A DNA stretch of 64,000 bases from the NCBI RefSeq assembly GCF_017220215.1, contig NZ_CP071131.1, positions 124,001 to 188,000 on the forward strand, in the 5' to 3' direction. Shown here one piece after another: positions 1 through 9,855 of this stretch; the stretch's first letter is position 1, and each line of letters starts with the position of its first letter. Position numbers and translations under genes: made by a program. The notes under the pieces were generated by a model. The model saw only the letters and a list, made by a program, of their open reading frames with translations. It ran no database searches and was not told the DNA's origin. The DNA comes from Caballeronia sp. M1242. Its GTDB lineage: Bacteria > Pseudomonadota > Gammaproteobacteria > Burkholderiales > Burkholderiaceae.

Positions 1-39
1 TTGCTCGCGCAGGACGAAAGCGAGGCCGACGCCACGTGA
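1..39 (+). CDS. possible 3' end of an upstream gene (partial)
   Basis: Frame 1 is open from the window edge through 12 codons and ends in TGA at 37-39, giving a short acidic tail (L-L-A-Q-D-E-S-E-A-D-A-T). It could be the C-terminus of a gene lying to the left. The stretch is too short to judge coding character, so this is only a hint. Confidence 0.3.
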   Translation: MLAQDESEADAT

Positions 40-490
40 ACACGACGCCCAGGGGCGCCCCGCCATCGCCCCGGACGCGTCTAATATCCGCTGAGCGACG
101 AAACCTTCGACCTGCATCTCTTGCCCGGCAACCCGTTCGCTGACCGCACAAACATCGTTGTATAGGTTCGCATCGTTTCGTTCGGACTCACTACGATCTC
201 GAAGAAGCGAATCGATCTGCGGTACGGGTTTCGTTGTTTCTTTCTGTCTGCACATTTTGCAGCATGGCGACAACCGACACGCCCTCCGATGACGCGTGCG
301 CACTGTCGACGCGCATCTGCGCACTACTATAGTGAAATTCAATCTAGCGCTAAAGTTCGATAGCGCAGCGCCGTAAATGTCGATATATCCGGCTGGCTTG
401 CATTGAAGCCGGGGCGCCCATCGCACGAACGCACGAGGTCCCGTTGATGCATCGTTCTTTCTCCAGCCGGTACTGCACCGCTCGCAGGCG
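40..490. other. intergenic region upstream of the GGDEF/EAL gene
   Basis: No convincing gene lies in this roughly 450-base stretch. The reading frame entering it from the right on the minus strand is antisense to the GGDEF/EAL gene. It presumably carries that gene's promoter. A TATAGT-like hexamer occurs near 327-332, but I see no clear -35 partner. Confidence 0.4.
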
Positions 491-3400
491 ATGAAGACCA
501 ACCACTTCTTCCGGCTGCTGGCCCGCCTCCGCGTGGGCCACAAGTTGCTGCTGATCTATCTGTTGGACTTGAGCGCCGTCATCTATATCAGCGGCATTTT
601 GATCCACGAAAAGTATCTCGCGATTGATTTCTCCAACAGGGAGATCGTCGGCAACGCGTATGTGCGAGTCGTGACGAGCGCGCTGATCGATGTCGCGCTG
701 ACGGGCGCTGGTCAGCGCTTGCCCCCCGCCGCATGGCGCGCGACGATCGATCAACTCGCCGCCGCAGATGCGCAATACGGCGAGCCGCTGCAAAGCGCCG
801 CGCTCAACCGCACCTTGCGCGATGCGTTGCAAGCGCTGTCGCTCGACAGGCGACCGGACGCCCCGACGAGCCACGCAGCGCTCGACGCATGCCGCGAACT
901 GATCACGCGTATCGGCAATCAATCGAATCTGATCCTGGATCCCGACCTGGACAGCTACTACACGATGTCACAGTCGATCCTGCGCTATCCCCCGCTGATC
1001 GATGCAGTCAACGGCATCGGACGCCACCTGCATGAAGGACGCACCGCGCGCTCGCGTGAAGAGGTTCGCACGCGTTACCTCGTGCTCGAAGGCCAGCTCG
1101 ACGCCGCAATGCAGGGCCTGCGTTCCGACTTCGCGGAAGCGGCCGCGGCCAATCACGCGCTCGACGCATCGCTCGGGCCGTCGATCTCGCGCATGCGCGC
1201 GGCGGTCGATGCCTTTCGTCATGCGGCGCGCGTGGTCGTGGACGGCGACAGTGCCCCAGACGCCGTGACGCTCTCTCTTATCGATACCGCGCAGCAATCG
1301 GTCATCGCAAATGCAAGCACGAGCTGGCGCATAACAGGAGCGAACCTCGATCGACTGCTGCGCGCCCGCGTGGAAGGACTGTACTCGAAGATGTGGTTGC
1401 ATCTGGGCACTGCGCTCTCCTTGCTGTGCGGCATTCTCGCAATGGTGTACTTTGTTGCCCAGCAAATCTCCTCGCCGCTACGCAAGCTGGCGCGTGTGAT
1501 GGACACTGTGCGGCGCACGGGCGACCACTCGCTGCGCGCTACCTGGCACAGTCAGGACGAGATCGGCCAACTCGTACGCGGCTTCAATGACATGCTCGCG
1601 CAGCTCGACCACGAACGCGATGTTCAGAAGGAACTCGCAGCATCGACACGCGCATCTGCCGCGCAATATGCGCTGGTAGAAGCGACGCCCGTGCCGATGG
1701 TGGTCACTGCGATTCCCGGCCATGAAGTGCTGCACGCAAACAAGCCTGGCCTTTTCTGGCTCAACGGCTGCGCCACGGACCCCTGGGCTTTCGGGCTCGA
1801 TTCATCGACACGCGCGCGATTCTTCCAGCAATTGTCCGACCGTGAGGCCATTAATGAATTCGAGGTTCACTGGAAGGCCACCGCGCAGCCGACGTGGGCG
1901 ATGCTGTCCGCGCGCCGCCTCGATTTTCAGGGGCGCGATGCCATTCTGACCGCCTTCACGCCGATCAACCAGATCAAGCTCATGGAGCAGCGCCTGGAAT
2001 TGTGGGGCCGCGTGTTCGAGGCGTCCTCGGAAGCGATCGTCATTCTCGACGCTAACGCGCGTCTCGTCACGGCCAATCCGTCCTTCTATCGCGCGACTGG
2101 GTATCGTAACGACGATGTCGTCGGCAAGCCGCCGGCGTTCATCGGCCCACAGGAAGACGGGGACGAACGCGCGATGATCGCGCGAATCGTGGATCGCTGC
2201 GAACACAGCGGGACCTGGAACGGTGAAGCGCAAGTGCGGCGCCGTCAGGGCAGCAACTATCCCGCGTGGCTCATGGTGAGCACTGTGCGCGACAAAAAGA
2301 GCAGCGTGTCGCATTACATCTGCACGCTCATCGACATCACGGACCGCAAGAAGAGCGAAGCGCGCATCCAGTTTCTCGCGGAACACGACGTGCTCACCGA
2401 ATTGCCTAACCGGGCACTCTTCGGCGCGCGGCTGAAGGCGGCCATCGCTCAAGCGCAGCGCGCCCAGCAACGCGCCGCGGTGTTGTTCATCGATCTCGAC
2501 CGCTTCAAGAATATCAACGACTCCTTGGGGCACCATGTCGGCGACGGGCTGCTGCGTTCCGTCTCGCGGCGGCTCCTGCAGGGCGTGGGCGCCAACGACA
2601 CGGTGAGCCGTCTCGGTGGCGACGAATTCACGGTCATTCTCACAGGCGTGAGCAACGCGAGTGACGTGATGCACATCATCGAGCGAAGGCTTGTCACGCT
2701 GCTGCGCGAGCCGCATGAGGTCAGCGGCAAGACGCTGCAGGTATCGTGCAGCGTGGGCGTGGCGCTTTATCCCGACGACGGCGTGGACATCGACACGCTC
2801 ATGCAAAACGCCGATGCCGCGATGTATCAGGCCAAAGCGGAAGGCCGGAATCTCGTGAAGTTTTTCTCGGCGGATATGGCGGAGAACGCACGCTACCGGC
2901 TTTCGCTCGATGCAAGCCTGCGCACCGCGACCGAGCGCGGGGAATTGCGTCTGGTGTGGCAGCCGTGTCTGGACGCGCGGACCGGCGCGCTCGCGAGCGT
3001 CGAAGGACTCCTGCGATGGCATAGCCCGCTGCTCGGCAACGTGATGCCGTCGCAGTTCATCTCGGTCGCCGAAGAAACCAAGGTCATCATTCCAATCGGT
3101 GCGTGGGTGATCGAAGAAGCGTGCCGGCAGCTCGCTGAGTGGCGCGACAGTGCCGGGCTTGCGATCAGTGCATCGGTGAATGTGTCGGCGATTCAGCTGC
3201 GCCATCCCGAACTCGTCGGCGTGCTCGAGCGCAGCCTCACGAAGCACGGCGTGCCGCCGCATTGCCTCGAACTCGAAATCACCGAGACCGTGTTGATGGA
3301 TAGCGCGGAAAGCTACGTGGAGGCGATCGATGCGATTCGCTCGCTCGGCGTGAAACTTTCGCTCGACGACTTCGGCACCGGCTATTCCAGCCTCAGCTAT

Positions 3401-3679
3401 CTGAACCGCTTCGCGCTGGACCGACTGAAGATCGATCGCGCGTTCGTGCACGACATGCTGGATGCGCCCGCCGACCTCGCGATCGTGAAGGCGATCATCG
3501 ATCTCGGGCACGAACTGAAGCTGCGCGTGGTCGCGGAGGGCGTCGAGAGCGCGCACCAGGCGGATACATTGCGCGGTATCGGATGCGATGAACTGCAGGG
3601 CTTTCTGTTATCGAAACCCATGCCGGGCGACGCGTTGCCCGCGTGGTCGGAGGCGCTCACGGCGCGCGAGGAGGCGTGA
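491..3679 (+). CDS. membrane-bound diguanylate cyclase/phosphodiesterase (HAMP-PAS-GGDEF-EAL)
   Basis: The 1062-residue protein is a c-di-GMP signalling enzyme of the inner membrane. A first membrane segment spans about residues 16-38, followed by an extracytoplasmic domain to about 300, a second membrane segment at about 302-325 and a HAMP domain to about 378. Next come one degenerate and one clear PAS domain (about 388-620), then GGDEF and EAL. The cyclase motif is intact (RLGGDEF, 707-713), but the upstream product-inhibition site reads G-A-N-D instead of R-x-x-D. The EAL motif reads E-G-L from Glu838, and the downstream DDFGTGYSSL and KIDRAF motifs are present. Both activities are therefore possible. 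The neighbouring chemoreceptor fits a signal-sensing role; the ligand is unknown. Confidence 0.93.
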   Translation: MKTNHFFRLLARLRVGHKLLLIYLLDLSAVIYISGILIHEKYLAIDFSNREIVGNAYVRVVTSALIDVALTGAGQRLPPAAWRATIDQLAAADAQYGEPLQSAALNRTLRDALQALSLDRRPDAPTSHAALDACRELITRIGNQSNLILDPDLDSYYTMSQSILRYPPLIDAVNGIGRHLHEGRTARSREEVRTRYLVLEGQLDAAMQGLRSDFAEAAAANHALDASLGPSISRMRAAVDAFRHAARVVVDGDSAPDAVTLSLIDTAQQSVIANASTSWRITGANLDRLLRARVEGLYSKMWLHLGTALSLLCGILAMVYFVAQQISSPLRKLARVMDTVRRTGDHSLRATWHSQDEIGQLVRGFNDMLAQLDHERDVQKELAASTRASAAQYALVEATPVPMVVTAIPGHEVLHANKPGLFWLNGCATDPWAFGLDSSTRARFFQQLSDREAINEFEVHWKATAQPTWAMLSARRLDFQGRDAILTAFTPINQIKLMEQRLELWGRVFEASSEAIVILDANARLVTANPSFYRATGYRNDDVVGKPPAFIGPQEDGDERAMIARIVDRCEHSGTWNGEAQVRRRQGSNYPAWLMVSTVRDKKSSVSHYICTLIDITDRKKSEARIQFLAEHDVLTELPNRALFGARLKAAIAQAQRAQQRAAVLFIDLDRFKNINDSLGHHVGDGLLRSVSRRLLQGVGANDTVSRLGGDEFTVILTGVSNASDVMHIIERRLVTLLREPHEVSGKTLQVSCSVGVALYPDDGVDIDTLMQNADAAMYQAKAEGRNLVKFFSADMAENARYRLSLDASLRTATERGELRLVWQPCLDARTGALASVEGLLRWHSPLLGNVMPSQFISVAEETKVIIPIGAWVIEEACRQLAEWRDSAGLAISASVNVSAIQLRHPELVGVLERSLTKHGVPPHCLELEITETVLMDSAESYVEAIDAIRSLGVKLSLDDFGTGYSSLSYLNRFALDRLKIDRAFVHDMLDAPADLAIVKAIIDLGHELKLRVVAEGVESAHQADTLRGIGCDELQGFLLSKPMPGDALPAWSEALTAREEA

Positions 3680-4126
3680 AGAGACGCGGGTCCCCTCGCG
3701 GTGCCGCCGGGACCGGGCGTGGTGCCAGTCTCGGCCGGCTGCGTGCGCTTGCTTACGAGTTGCGCATAGGCCTCCGACGCCGCCGAGTCGTTGCTGGATT
3801 CTTCTCAAGTTGATATTTCAGGAGCTTGACCGTGGCCGAGACGGCGGCAATGTTCCAGCTTGATGACGAGTTAGTTGGCGATAAGGAATGCATAATATCG
3901 TCGCAACGAATGCAGCAGGCGCCCCTTCCATGTCGTCCCCACATCTTTTGGATCGCGAACATCGAGCGGTTACGCCGCGCGTGCCGGCTTGGCGGGCGTG
4001 AGCGCGGGCCGTTGCGGAGTTTTTCGATGAAGCTATCGAACTTACTCACGCAGGCTCCAGTTCTAGTGTCAATTGACGATAACACCAATACATACTCATC
4101 GCCGCTCACCTGTTATCGACTCCGCC
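3680..4126. other. intergenic region, no gene recognised
   Basis: This 447-base gap lies between the GGDEF/EAL gene and the chemoreceptor. Short frames exist on both strands (for example 3826-4137 plus and 3753-4109 minus), but their translations are low-complexity or arginine-rich and show no domain. It probably holds the chemoreceptor promoter. Confidence 0.45.
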
Positions 4127-5698
4127 ATGAAACTTAGCCTGAAGATCCCTCTCGCGTTTGCACTCGCGCTCGTGCTAATGTTCGCCGGTGCGCTGTACGG
4201 CATCTACGCCTTGAACCGCTCCATCGATACATATCGCACGGCGGTAGCCGACAACGTCGCGAACGAGCGGATGGTGTCCGAGACGCTCGTCACCTTCAAG
4301 GTGCAAGTTCAGGAGTGGAAGGACACGCTGCTGCGCGGCAAGGACCCGGCGAAGCTCGACAAATACTGGGCCGCTTTCCAGGCGCGCGAAAGCGCGGTCA
4401 ACCAACTCGCGGACCAGCTGAAAACGCGTCTTCCGCCGGGCGAAAGCCGCACACTTGTTGAGCGTTTCTCCTCGGCTCATCACGCGATGGGCGAGGGCTA
4501 TCGCCGAGGCTTCGAGGCGTTCAGAGCCGCGGGCTTCGAAGTTTCGGCGGGCGATGCCGCCGTCGCCGGCGTCGATCGCGAACCGGCCGCGCTGCTCGAA
4601 GAGGCCGCGAAGAAGATCGCCGCCGACAGCGCCGATGTCTCCGCGCAGGCCGACCGCGCGGCGCATGACGCCTCGGTGACGAGCATCGGCTTGATGCTCG
4701 CCGTGTTGACGCTCGCGCTCGCTGGCGGCTTTCTCTTTAGCCGAACCGTGTCGCGCCCGCTCGCCCGCGCGCTCGGATGCGCACAGGCGGTCGCGGAGGG
4801 AGACCTTTCGCTCGACTTCGACGCCCACGGCAAGGACGAAATCGCCGAACTGCTCGGCGCGCTCAAGCACATGCAGACGAGCCTCGCGAATGTCGTCAGC
4901 AAGGTGCGCCGCAATGCGGAAGGCGTGGCCACCGCTAGCGCCGAAATCGCATCGGGCAATCTCGATTTGTCCTCGCGCACGGAGGAGCAGGCCGCCTCGC
5001 TGCAACAGACGGCGGCCAGCATGGAGGAACTCACCACGACCGTCGGCCAGAACGCGAGTCACGCGGTCGCGGCGTCGTCGCTTGCAGAGGACGCACGGCA
5101 GACCGCCACGCGGGGCGGCGAGATGATGAAGCAGGTCATCGCGACCATGGACGGCATCGCGGAAAGCTCGGGCAAGGTGAGCGAGATCATCGCCGTCATC
5201 GATGCAATCGCGTTCCAGACCAACATTCTCGCGCTCAACGCCGCGGTCGAAGCGGCGCGTGCCGGCGAGCACGGGCGCGGCTTCGCGGTCGTGGCGTCCG
5301 AGGTGCGCTCTCTCGCGCAGCGCAGCGCGTCGGCGGCGAAGGAGATCAAGGCGCTGATAGAACAGTCGACCGGACGCGTCGACGCAGGCTCCAAGCTGGT
5401 GTTCGACACCGGCAGCATCATCGCGGGCATCGTCGAATCGGTGCAGCGCGTGACCGGCGTCGTCAGCGAGATTACTGCGGCATCGGAAGAGCAGCGCACC
5501 GGCATCGAGCAAGTCAACGTGGCGGTCACGCAAATGGACGAAGTCACGCAGCAGAATGCCGCGCTCGTCGAACAGGCCTCGGCTGCTGCACACGCGCTCG
5601 CCGAGCAGGCGAGTTCGCTGCGGGATGCGGTCGCGGTGTTCAAGTTGCGTGGCGATGGCCATTCCGCGATCAATGATGCGACGCCGATGCCCGCGTGA
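4127..5698 (+). CDS. methyl-accepting chemotaxis protein
   Basis: This is a 523-residue transmembrane chemoreceptor. A first membrane helix spans about residues 5-27, a periplasmic four-helix-bundle type sensor domain runs to about 183, and a second helix at about 185-206 is followed by HAMP. The long cytoplasmic coiled coil has the conserved hairpin ([19 protein letters not shown]) that contacts CheA and CheW. I chose the ATG at 4127 because the membrane helix follows it directly; an in-frame ATG at 4073 would add 18 hydrophilic residues. There is no C-terminal CheR-docking pentapeptide. The ligand cannot be told from sequence; an aromatic or organic acid would suit the surrounding genes, but that is inference. 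Confidence 0.93.
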   Translation: MKLSLKIPLAFALALVLMFAGALYGIYALNRSIDTYRTAVADNVANERMVSETLVTFKVQVQEWKDTLLRGKDPAKLDKYWAAFQARESAVNQLADQLKTRLPPGESRTLVERFSSAHHAMGEGYRRGFEAFRAAGFEVSAGDAAVAGVDREPAALLEEAAKKIAADSADVSAQADRAAHDASVTSIGLMLAVLTLALAGGFLFSRTVSRPLARALGCAQAVAEGDLSLDFDAHGKDEIAELLGALKHMQTSLANVVSKVRRNAEGVATASAEIASGNLDLSSRTEEQAASLQQTAASMEELTTTVGQNASHAVAASSLAEDARQTATRGGEMMKQVIATMDGIAESSGKVSEIIAVIDAIAFQTNILALNAAVEAARAGEHGRGFAVVASEVRSLAQRSASAAKEIKALIEQSTGRVDAGSKLVFDTGSIIAGIVESVQRVTGVVSEITAASEEQRTGIEQVNVAVTQMDEVTQQNAALVEQASAAAHALAEQASSLRDAVAVFKLRGDGHSAINDATPMPA

Positions 5699-6074
5699 TC
5701 TCAGCGACGCGCACTACTTGACGCAATATCGCGCCTCACAGTGAAGAGCGTGCGCGCGTCGTCTCGCCGTCGGCAAGCGACGTGAGGACGGCCTGACGCT
5801 CGGGTAAGTTGAGAGCGAGGCTCGGGAGGTCCAACAGCAACAGGCGCGATCGGGCGTCGACGGTCGTCTGCACATCCTTCAGCACACTACCTGTCCATGT
5901 GAGTGGAATCGCCGTCGCCCGTCTCATGACTGCTTCTGAGCTGGTCCTTCCGGAGGTCGCGTCCTCTCCAGCGCGGACGACCTGCACGGGAAATCGCGCA
6001 GACGCTTCATCGTACGCGGGCAGGTGACTGTCCCCTGCGCTTCGAGCTTTCAGAACAGAATCGCCTCACCCGGG
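5699..6074. other. intergenic region between convergent genes
   Basis: The chemoreceptor and the AAHS permease converge on this 376-base gap. A minus-strand frame (5736-5987, 83 residues, GTG start) has fairly even composition and a leucine-rich stretch, but it has no ribosome-binding site and matches no family I recognise, so I do not call it a gene. Confidence 0.4.
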
Positions 6075-6089
6075 TCACCCTCCGGGTGA
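6066..6089 (-). terminator. stem-loop over the stop codon of the AAHS permease
   Basis: A perfect 8-base inverted repeat (TCACCCGG, eight-base loop, CCGGGTGA) lies at the 3' end of the leftward permease gene, with the stop codon in the loop. No T-run follows on the transcribed side, so it may stabilise the mRNA end rather than act as an intrinsic terminator. Confidence 0.3.
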
Positions 6090-7466
6090 TTCGACCGCCA
6101 ACCCCTCCTCCGCCATGCGGGCCTCGGCGCGTCGCGAGCGATAACGCGCCAGTGCAAGAATGCTCGCGGCCGCGATAACGAGCGGCGCAGCGACGGCGCC
6201 GAAAATGACCTTCGGTCCCCAGTGCGCGGCCAGCATCGCGCCGCCGATCATCGACCCGACGATCGAGCCTATGCGGCCCATGCCGAGTGTCCAGGCCACG
6301 CCGGTCGCGCGTGCCGCCGTGCCGTAGTAGCCTGCCGAGAGAATGTTCGTGCCCGTCATCGTGCCGCCCGTGCCCACGCCGGTGACGAAAAGCGCCAGCA
6401 ATGCCAGAGCCGGCATGCTGGCCAGATGACCGAACGATGCGAGGCTGATCGCGGCGCCGAGAAAGGCGCCGCACAGCACATATTGCGGATTCATGCGGTC
6501 CATCAGCAGGCCTAGCAGGATCGCCCCGAGGCTATTGCCGGTGAGATAGAGCGCCGTCATCAGCGACGCGTTATGGAACGAGACTCCGCTCTGCTGAATG
6601 AGCGTCGGCAGCCAGTTGCCGAGGAAGTAAATGACGAAGAGCGCCATGAAAGCCGTCGTCCAGAGCCATAGCGTGCCGCCGCCCACGCCCGGCCGCAGCA
6701 ACTCGCGGATAGGCTGGCCCTGCACGCGGTTCTCTCCGAGCGTGATGGTCAACTGATCGAAAGCGACTTCGGGCGCGATGCTCCGCAGGATCTCGCGCGC
6801 CTGCGCTTGCTTGCCGCCCCGTGCGACGAGGTAGCGCGCCGATTCGGGCAGCCAGCGCGCCAGCACGGCGATGACGAGAAGCGGCAGAACGCCGCCCAGG
6901 ACGAGCATGGATTGCCAGCCGAATGCCGCGATCATGTGCGACGCGACGAGCCCTCCGAGCGCGCCGCCGACCGCTATCCCGCATCCGATGGGCGCGACGA
7001 GTGTCGAGCGCAGGCGGTCGGGGCAATATTCCGCCGCGAGCGTGTACGCGTTCGGCATGGCGCCGCCCAAGCCGAGACCGGTCAGGAAGCGCAATGCGAT
7101 CAGCATGCCGATGGAATTCGCCCACGCCGAGGCGAGGCTGAAGAGCGCGAACACCGCGATCGATGCGATGAGCGTCGGTTTGCGTCCGAAGCGGTCCGCG
7201 ACGGGGCCGAAGACGAACGATCCGAGCGTCAGCCCGAAGAGCCCAGCACCGAACATCGGGGCGAGCTGCGCGGGCGTGGCGCCGAAATGCGCCTTCAGCG
7301 CCGGCGCGATATAGCCGACCACGACGGTGTCGTAGCCGTCGAGCACGAGAATCAGAAAGCAGAGCACGAACGTGACAATCTGGAACCGCGATAATCCGCG
7401 CTGATTGATGAGGTCCTGCAGAACGACGCTGCGCGTGTCGTCGTCTGGGTGCGGTGCATGCATCAT
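6075..7466 (-). CDS. MFS aromatic acid:H+ symporter (AAHS family)
   Basis: This 463-residue, 12-helix inner-membrane permease resembles PcaK/BenK-type aromatic acid carriers. The first helix carries the family signature D-G-Y-D-T, and the loop after helix 2 has the MFS motif GPVADRFGRKPT. It is the last gene of the leftward phthalate cluster, 200 bases beyond the decarboxylase gene. Protocatechuate, 4-hydroxybenzoate or a related acid is a reasonable guess for the substrate, since ophD already supplies phthalate uptake. The 200-base gap leaves open a separate promoter. Confidence 0.88.
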   Translation of the reverse strand: MMHAPHPDDDTRSVVLQDLINQRGLSRFQIVTFVLCFLILVLDGYDTVVVGYIAPALKAHFGATPAQLAPMFGAGLFGLTLGSFVFGPVADRFGRKPTLIASIAVFALFSLASAWANSIGMLIALRFLTGLGLGGAMPNAYTLAAEYCPDRLRSTLVAPIGCGIAVGGALGGLVASHMIAAFGWQSMLVLGGVLPLLVIAVLARWLPESARYLVARGGKQAQAREILRSIAPEVAFDQLTITLGENRVQGQPIRELLRPGVGGGTLWLWTTAFMALFVIYFLGNWLPTLIQQSGVSFHNASLMTALYLTGNSLGAILLGLLMDRMNPQYVLCGAFLGAAISLASFGHLASMPALALLALFVTGVGTGGTMTGTNILSAGYYGTAARATGVAWTLGMGRIGSIVGSMIGGAMLAAHWGPKVIFGAVAAPLVIAAASILALARYRSRRAEARMAEEGLAVESPGG

Positions 7467-7666
7467 GTCTCCCGTGCCCGCTTGGGCTCGTTGTAGTTAG
7501 CACTGCTGCAAGATTCGCGATGCGTTAGCGGGCATCGCACCCGATGCTCTCGCCCATGCCGCACGCCCGGGCGCTGTCCGTTTCGCGAATCGTGCTTCCT
7601 CGCTCATGCATCCAGCCCCACGGCGCACCGAGCGAGGCGGAAAGCAACGACAGGCAACGAGAAGCC

Positions 7667-8659
7667 TCAAATCTTGAACGTTTCGAGCGTAGCAGGATGG
7701 AACAATTCTTCCGGCTCCAGCAGCCGGCTCGACAAGCCTTCTTCGTGATGGCGCTTCAGAAACCGCGACAGCACGTGCCGGTTCGGCTCGAAGCCGTACG
7801 GCCAGAAGTCGTGTCCCATCAGCCGGCGCGCATTGCGCAATTGCTCCTCGACGAAAGGCAGCGTGACCTTGGTCGCGGACGTATCGCTCAACTTCGCGAG
7901 CGCGATTGCCTTGCTCTTCTCGAAGGCCTTCGCCACCGCGCCGGGCAGCCACGGGTGCTGCTCGGCCAGCGTGCGCCGCACGCCCAGCAGATGCATGATC
8001 GGAAAGAGCTTCGTGCGCGAATACCAGTCGGCGGCGGCTTTTTGGGGATCGTCGAAGAGATACTTCACGTTCGGATGACCGTTCGTGAAGCACGACGGCG
8101 CGCGAGGCCCGATGAGCGCATCGATTTCGCCGGCCGCGAGCATGCCGGAGATCGTCTGGTTCTCGGGCGCGTTTTCGAGGCGCACGTCGTCGGGCAGCTT
8201 GAGACTGATCTTCTCCAGACGGCCTGCTTCCTCATACCCGCCACGAACCCAGGTGACGTCCGACGGCTTCAGTCCGTGATCTTCCTCGAGGAACAAGCGC
8301 GCCCAGACGTTGGCGGTCAGTTGATATTCGGGCACGCCGATGCGCTTGCCCTTCAGGTCGGCCGGCGTCTCGATGCCGCGGTCGTTGCGCACGTAGATCG
8401 ACGTGTGACGGAACGCGCGCGACGGAAAGATCGGCACGCCGATATACGGACTCGTGCCCGCCGCGGTCTTTACGCTGTAGCTGGAGAGCGACAGTTCGCA
8501 GATGTCGTAGTCGGCATGGCGGAAGGCGCGGAAGAAAATCTCTTCCGGGTCTTGCAGCATGAAGACAGGTTCGACGCCGTCGATCTGCACTTCGCCGTCG
8601 ACCAGCGGCCGCATGCGATCGTAGTTGCCCACTGCAATAGAGAGGTTCAGCTTCGCCAT
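7667..8659 (-). CDS. ophC: 4,5-dihydroxyphthalate decarboxylase
   Basis: The 330-residue protein converts 4,5-dihydroxyphthalate to protocatechuate and CO2, the last step of the phthalate 4,5-pathway. It has the solute-binding-protein-like fold of the Pht5/OphC family. Recognisable family stretches are the N-terminal S-I-A-V-G-N-Y-D-R, the segment E-E-I-F-F-R-A-F-R-H, then G-K-R-I-G-V-P-E-Y-Q-L-T-A and T-W-V-R-G-G. I took the ATG at 8659; an upstream in-frame TTG would overlap ophB. Only two bases separate it from ophB, so translation is probably coupled. It could be mistaken for an ABC-transporter binding protein, but it has no signal peptide. Confidence 0.92.
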   Translation of the reverse strand: MAKLNLSIAVGNYDRMRPLVDGEVQIDGVEPVFMLQDPEEIFFRAFRHADYDICELSLSSYSVKTAAGTSPYIGVPIFPSRAFRHTSIYVRNDRGIETPADLKGKRIGVPEYQLTANVWARLFLEEDHGLKPSDVTWVRGGYEEAGRLEKISLKLPDDVRLENAPENQTISGMLAAGEIDALIGPRAPSCFTNGHPNVKYLFDDPQKAAADWYSRTKLFPIMHLLGVRRTLAEQHPWLPGAVAKAFEKSKAIALAKLSDTSATKVTLPFVEEQLRNARRLMGHDFWPYGFEPNRHVLSRFLKRHHEEGLSSRLLEPEELFHPATLETFKI

Positions 8660-8661
8660 AA

Positions 8662-9855
8662 TCAACGTTTCCCGGTATTGGTTGTTTCACCGCTAATGAG
8701 CACATCGCGCGATTCGGCGCTCGATCGAAGCATCGCGAGACAAATCTCCAGCGTCCCGCGCGCCCACTCGCCGTCGTGCAGCGGCGCGATGCCGCCGTGC
8801 GCGGCGCCGATCAATTCGTCGATGACCTCCGCGCGCGGCACGCTCGGCGCCTCGAGTTCGATGCGCTCGCGCCGTTCGTCCCCGTACATCACTATTTCAT
8901 GCGGCAAGGGCCGCAAATCGCCGCGTTCACACGACACGATGATCGGGCCGAAGTGCTGATGCCGGCGCGCATCGGGCGCTCCGGAGACGGGCGTATAGGC
9001 GTTTCCGCCGTAAGTTCCCGCTGCCTTCAGACGCGCTTCTTCATCGGGTGACGTCACCTGCGCGAGTTTGCGGCGCGCGACGCCGTATTCATCGGCATTG
9101 CGCTGCTGTCCCATCTCGCCGATCCATCCGGTCCACTCGTCGGAGTCGAAATGCGCGTAGCCGTTATAGGACAGCGTGGCGAAAGCGCCGCTTTCGAACC
9201 ACAGCGTCGCGGTGTATGCGCCTTCGGTGGGACGCGCCGCATCCCAGTTGCCGACGGCCGCGCGGATGCGCGTCGCACGGCTTCCCGCAAGCATTCGCAC
9301 GATATCGACCTGATGCGCCGCCTGACTGAATACCGCGCCGCCGCCCTCTTCCGTCTTCAGTTCCTCTGGACGACGCGGCCGGTACAGGTAGTCGGTGTAA
9401 TTGAGCGCGTGGATCATGCGCACCGCGCCGAACGCGCCCGATGCAATCAGCTCACGCGTGCGCAGATACGGCGTATCGAAGCTGTGACAATGTCCGACGA
9501 TCAGATGCACCCCGGCCGTGCGGCATGCAGCGATCATGTCGTCGCATTCGGCGAGCGACAGCGCCATCGGCTTTTCGACGAGCACGTGCTTGCCGTGCGC
9601 CGCCGCGATCCGCGTATGCGCTGCATGAAACTGATGCGGGCTCGCGATATAGATGGCGGCGATGTCGGGCCGACGGGCGAGCGCGTCGATGTCGTCGAAG
9701 GCCGGCGCGTCGAAATCGGCCTCGAACTGCGCACGCGCCGTTTCGCGCGGATCACAGGCGGCAACCAGCTGCACGCGCGCGTCCGCGAGAAAGGTCGGCA
9801 GCATCAGCGAGAAGGCACGGCCGAGGCCCGCTATGCCGAGGCGAATCTTCTCCAT
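8662..9855 (-). CDS. ophB: cis-4,5-dihydrodiol phthalate dehydrogenase (Gfo/Idh/MocA family)
   Basis: The 397-residue NAD(P)-dependent oxidoreductase oxidises the cis-dihydrodiol made by phthalate dioxygenase to 4,5-dihydroxyphthalate. The N-terminal Rossmann domain has G-I-A-G-L-G (residues 7-12), and the Gfo/Idh/MocA signature E-K-P is at 94-96, followed by the C-terminal alpha/beta domain. Its start codon overlaps the ophA2 stop by one base, and its stop lies two bases before ophC. Taken alone it would be a generic family member; the flanking oxygenase and decarboxylase genes decide the role, as in known pht4/ophB genes. Confidence 0.9.
   Translation of the reverse strand: MEKIRLGIAGLGRAFSLMLPTFLADARVQLVAACDPRETARAQFEADFDAPAFDDIDALARRPDIAAIYIASPHQFHAAHTRIAAAHGKHVLVEKPMALSLAECDDMIAACRTAGVHLIVGHCHSFDTPYLRTRELIASGAFGAVRMIHALNYTDYLYRPRRPEELKTEEGGGAVFSQAAHQVDIVRMLAGSRATRIRAAVGNWDAARPTEGAYTATLWFESGAFATLSYNGYAHFDSDEWTGWIGEMGQQRNADEYGVARRKLAQVTSPDEEARLKAAGTYGGNAYTPVSGAPDARRHQHFGPIIVSCERGDLRPLPHEIVMYGDERRERIELEAPSVPRAEVIDELIGAAHGGIAPLHDGEWARGTLEICLAMLRSSAESRDVLISGETTNTGKR

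Noticed and set aside
1802..3556. 584-codon minus-strand open frame
   Set aside because: Exactly antisense to the GGDEF/EAL gene; typical GC-rich shadow without any domain.
5736..5987. 83-codon minus-strand frame in the chemoreceptor/permease gap
   Set aside because: GTG start without ribosome site and no recognisable family; possible but not supported.
7667..8659. Reading ophC as an ABC-transporter binding protein
   Set aside because: The fold is similar, but there is no signal peptide and the conserved stretches and neighbours fit 4,5-dihydroxyphthalate decarboxylase.
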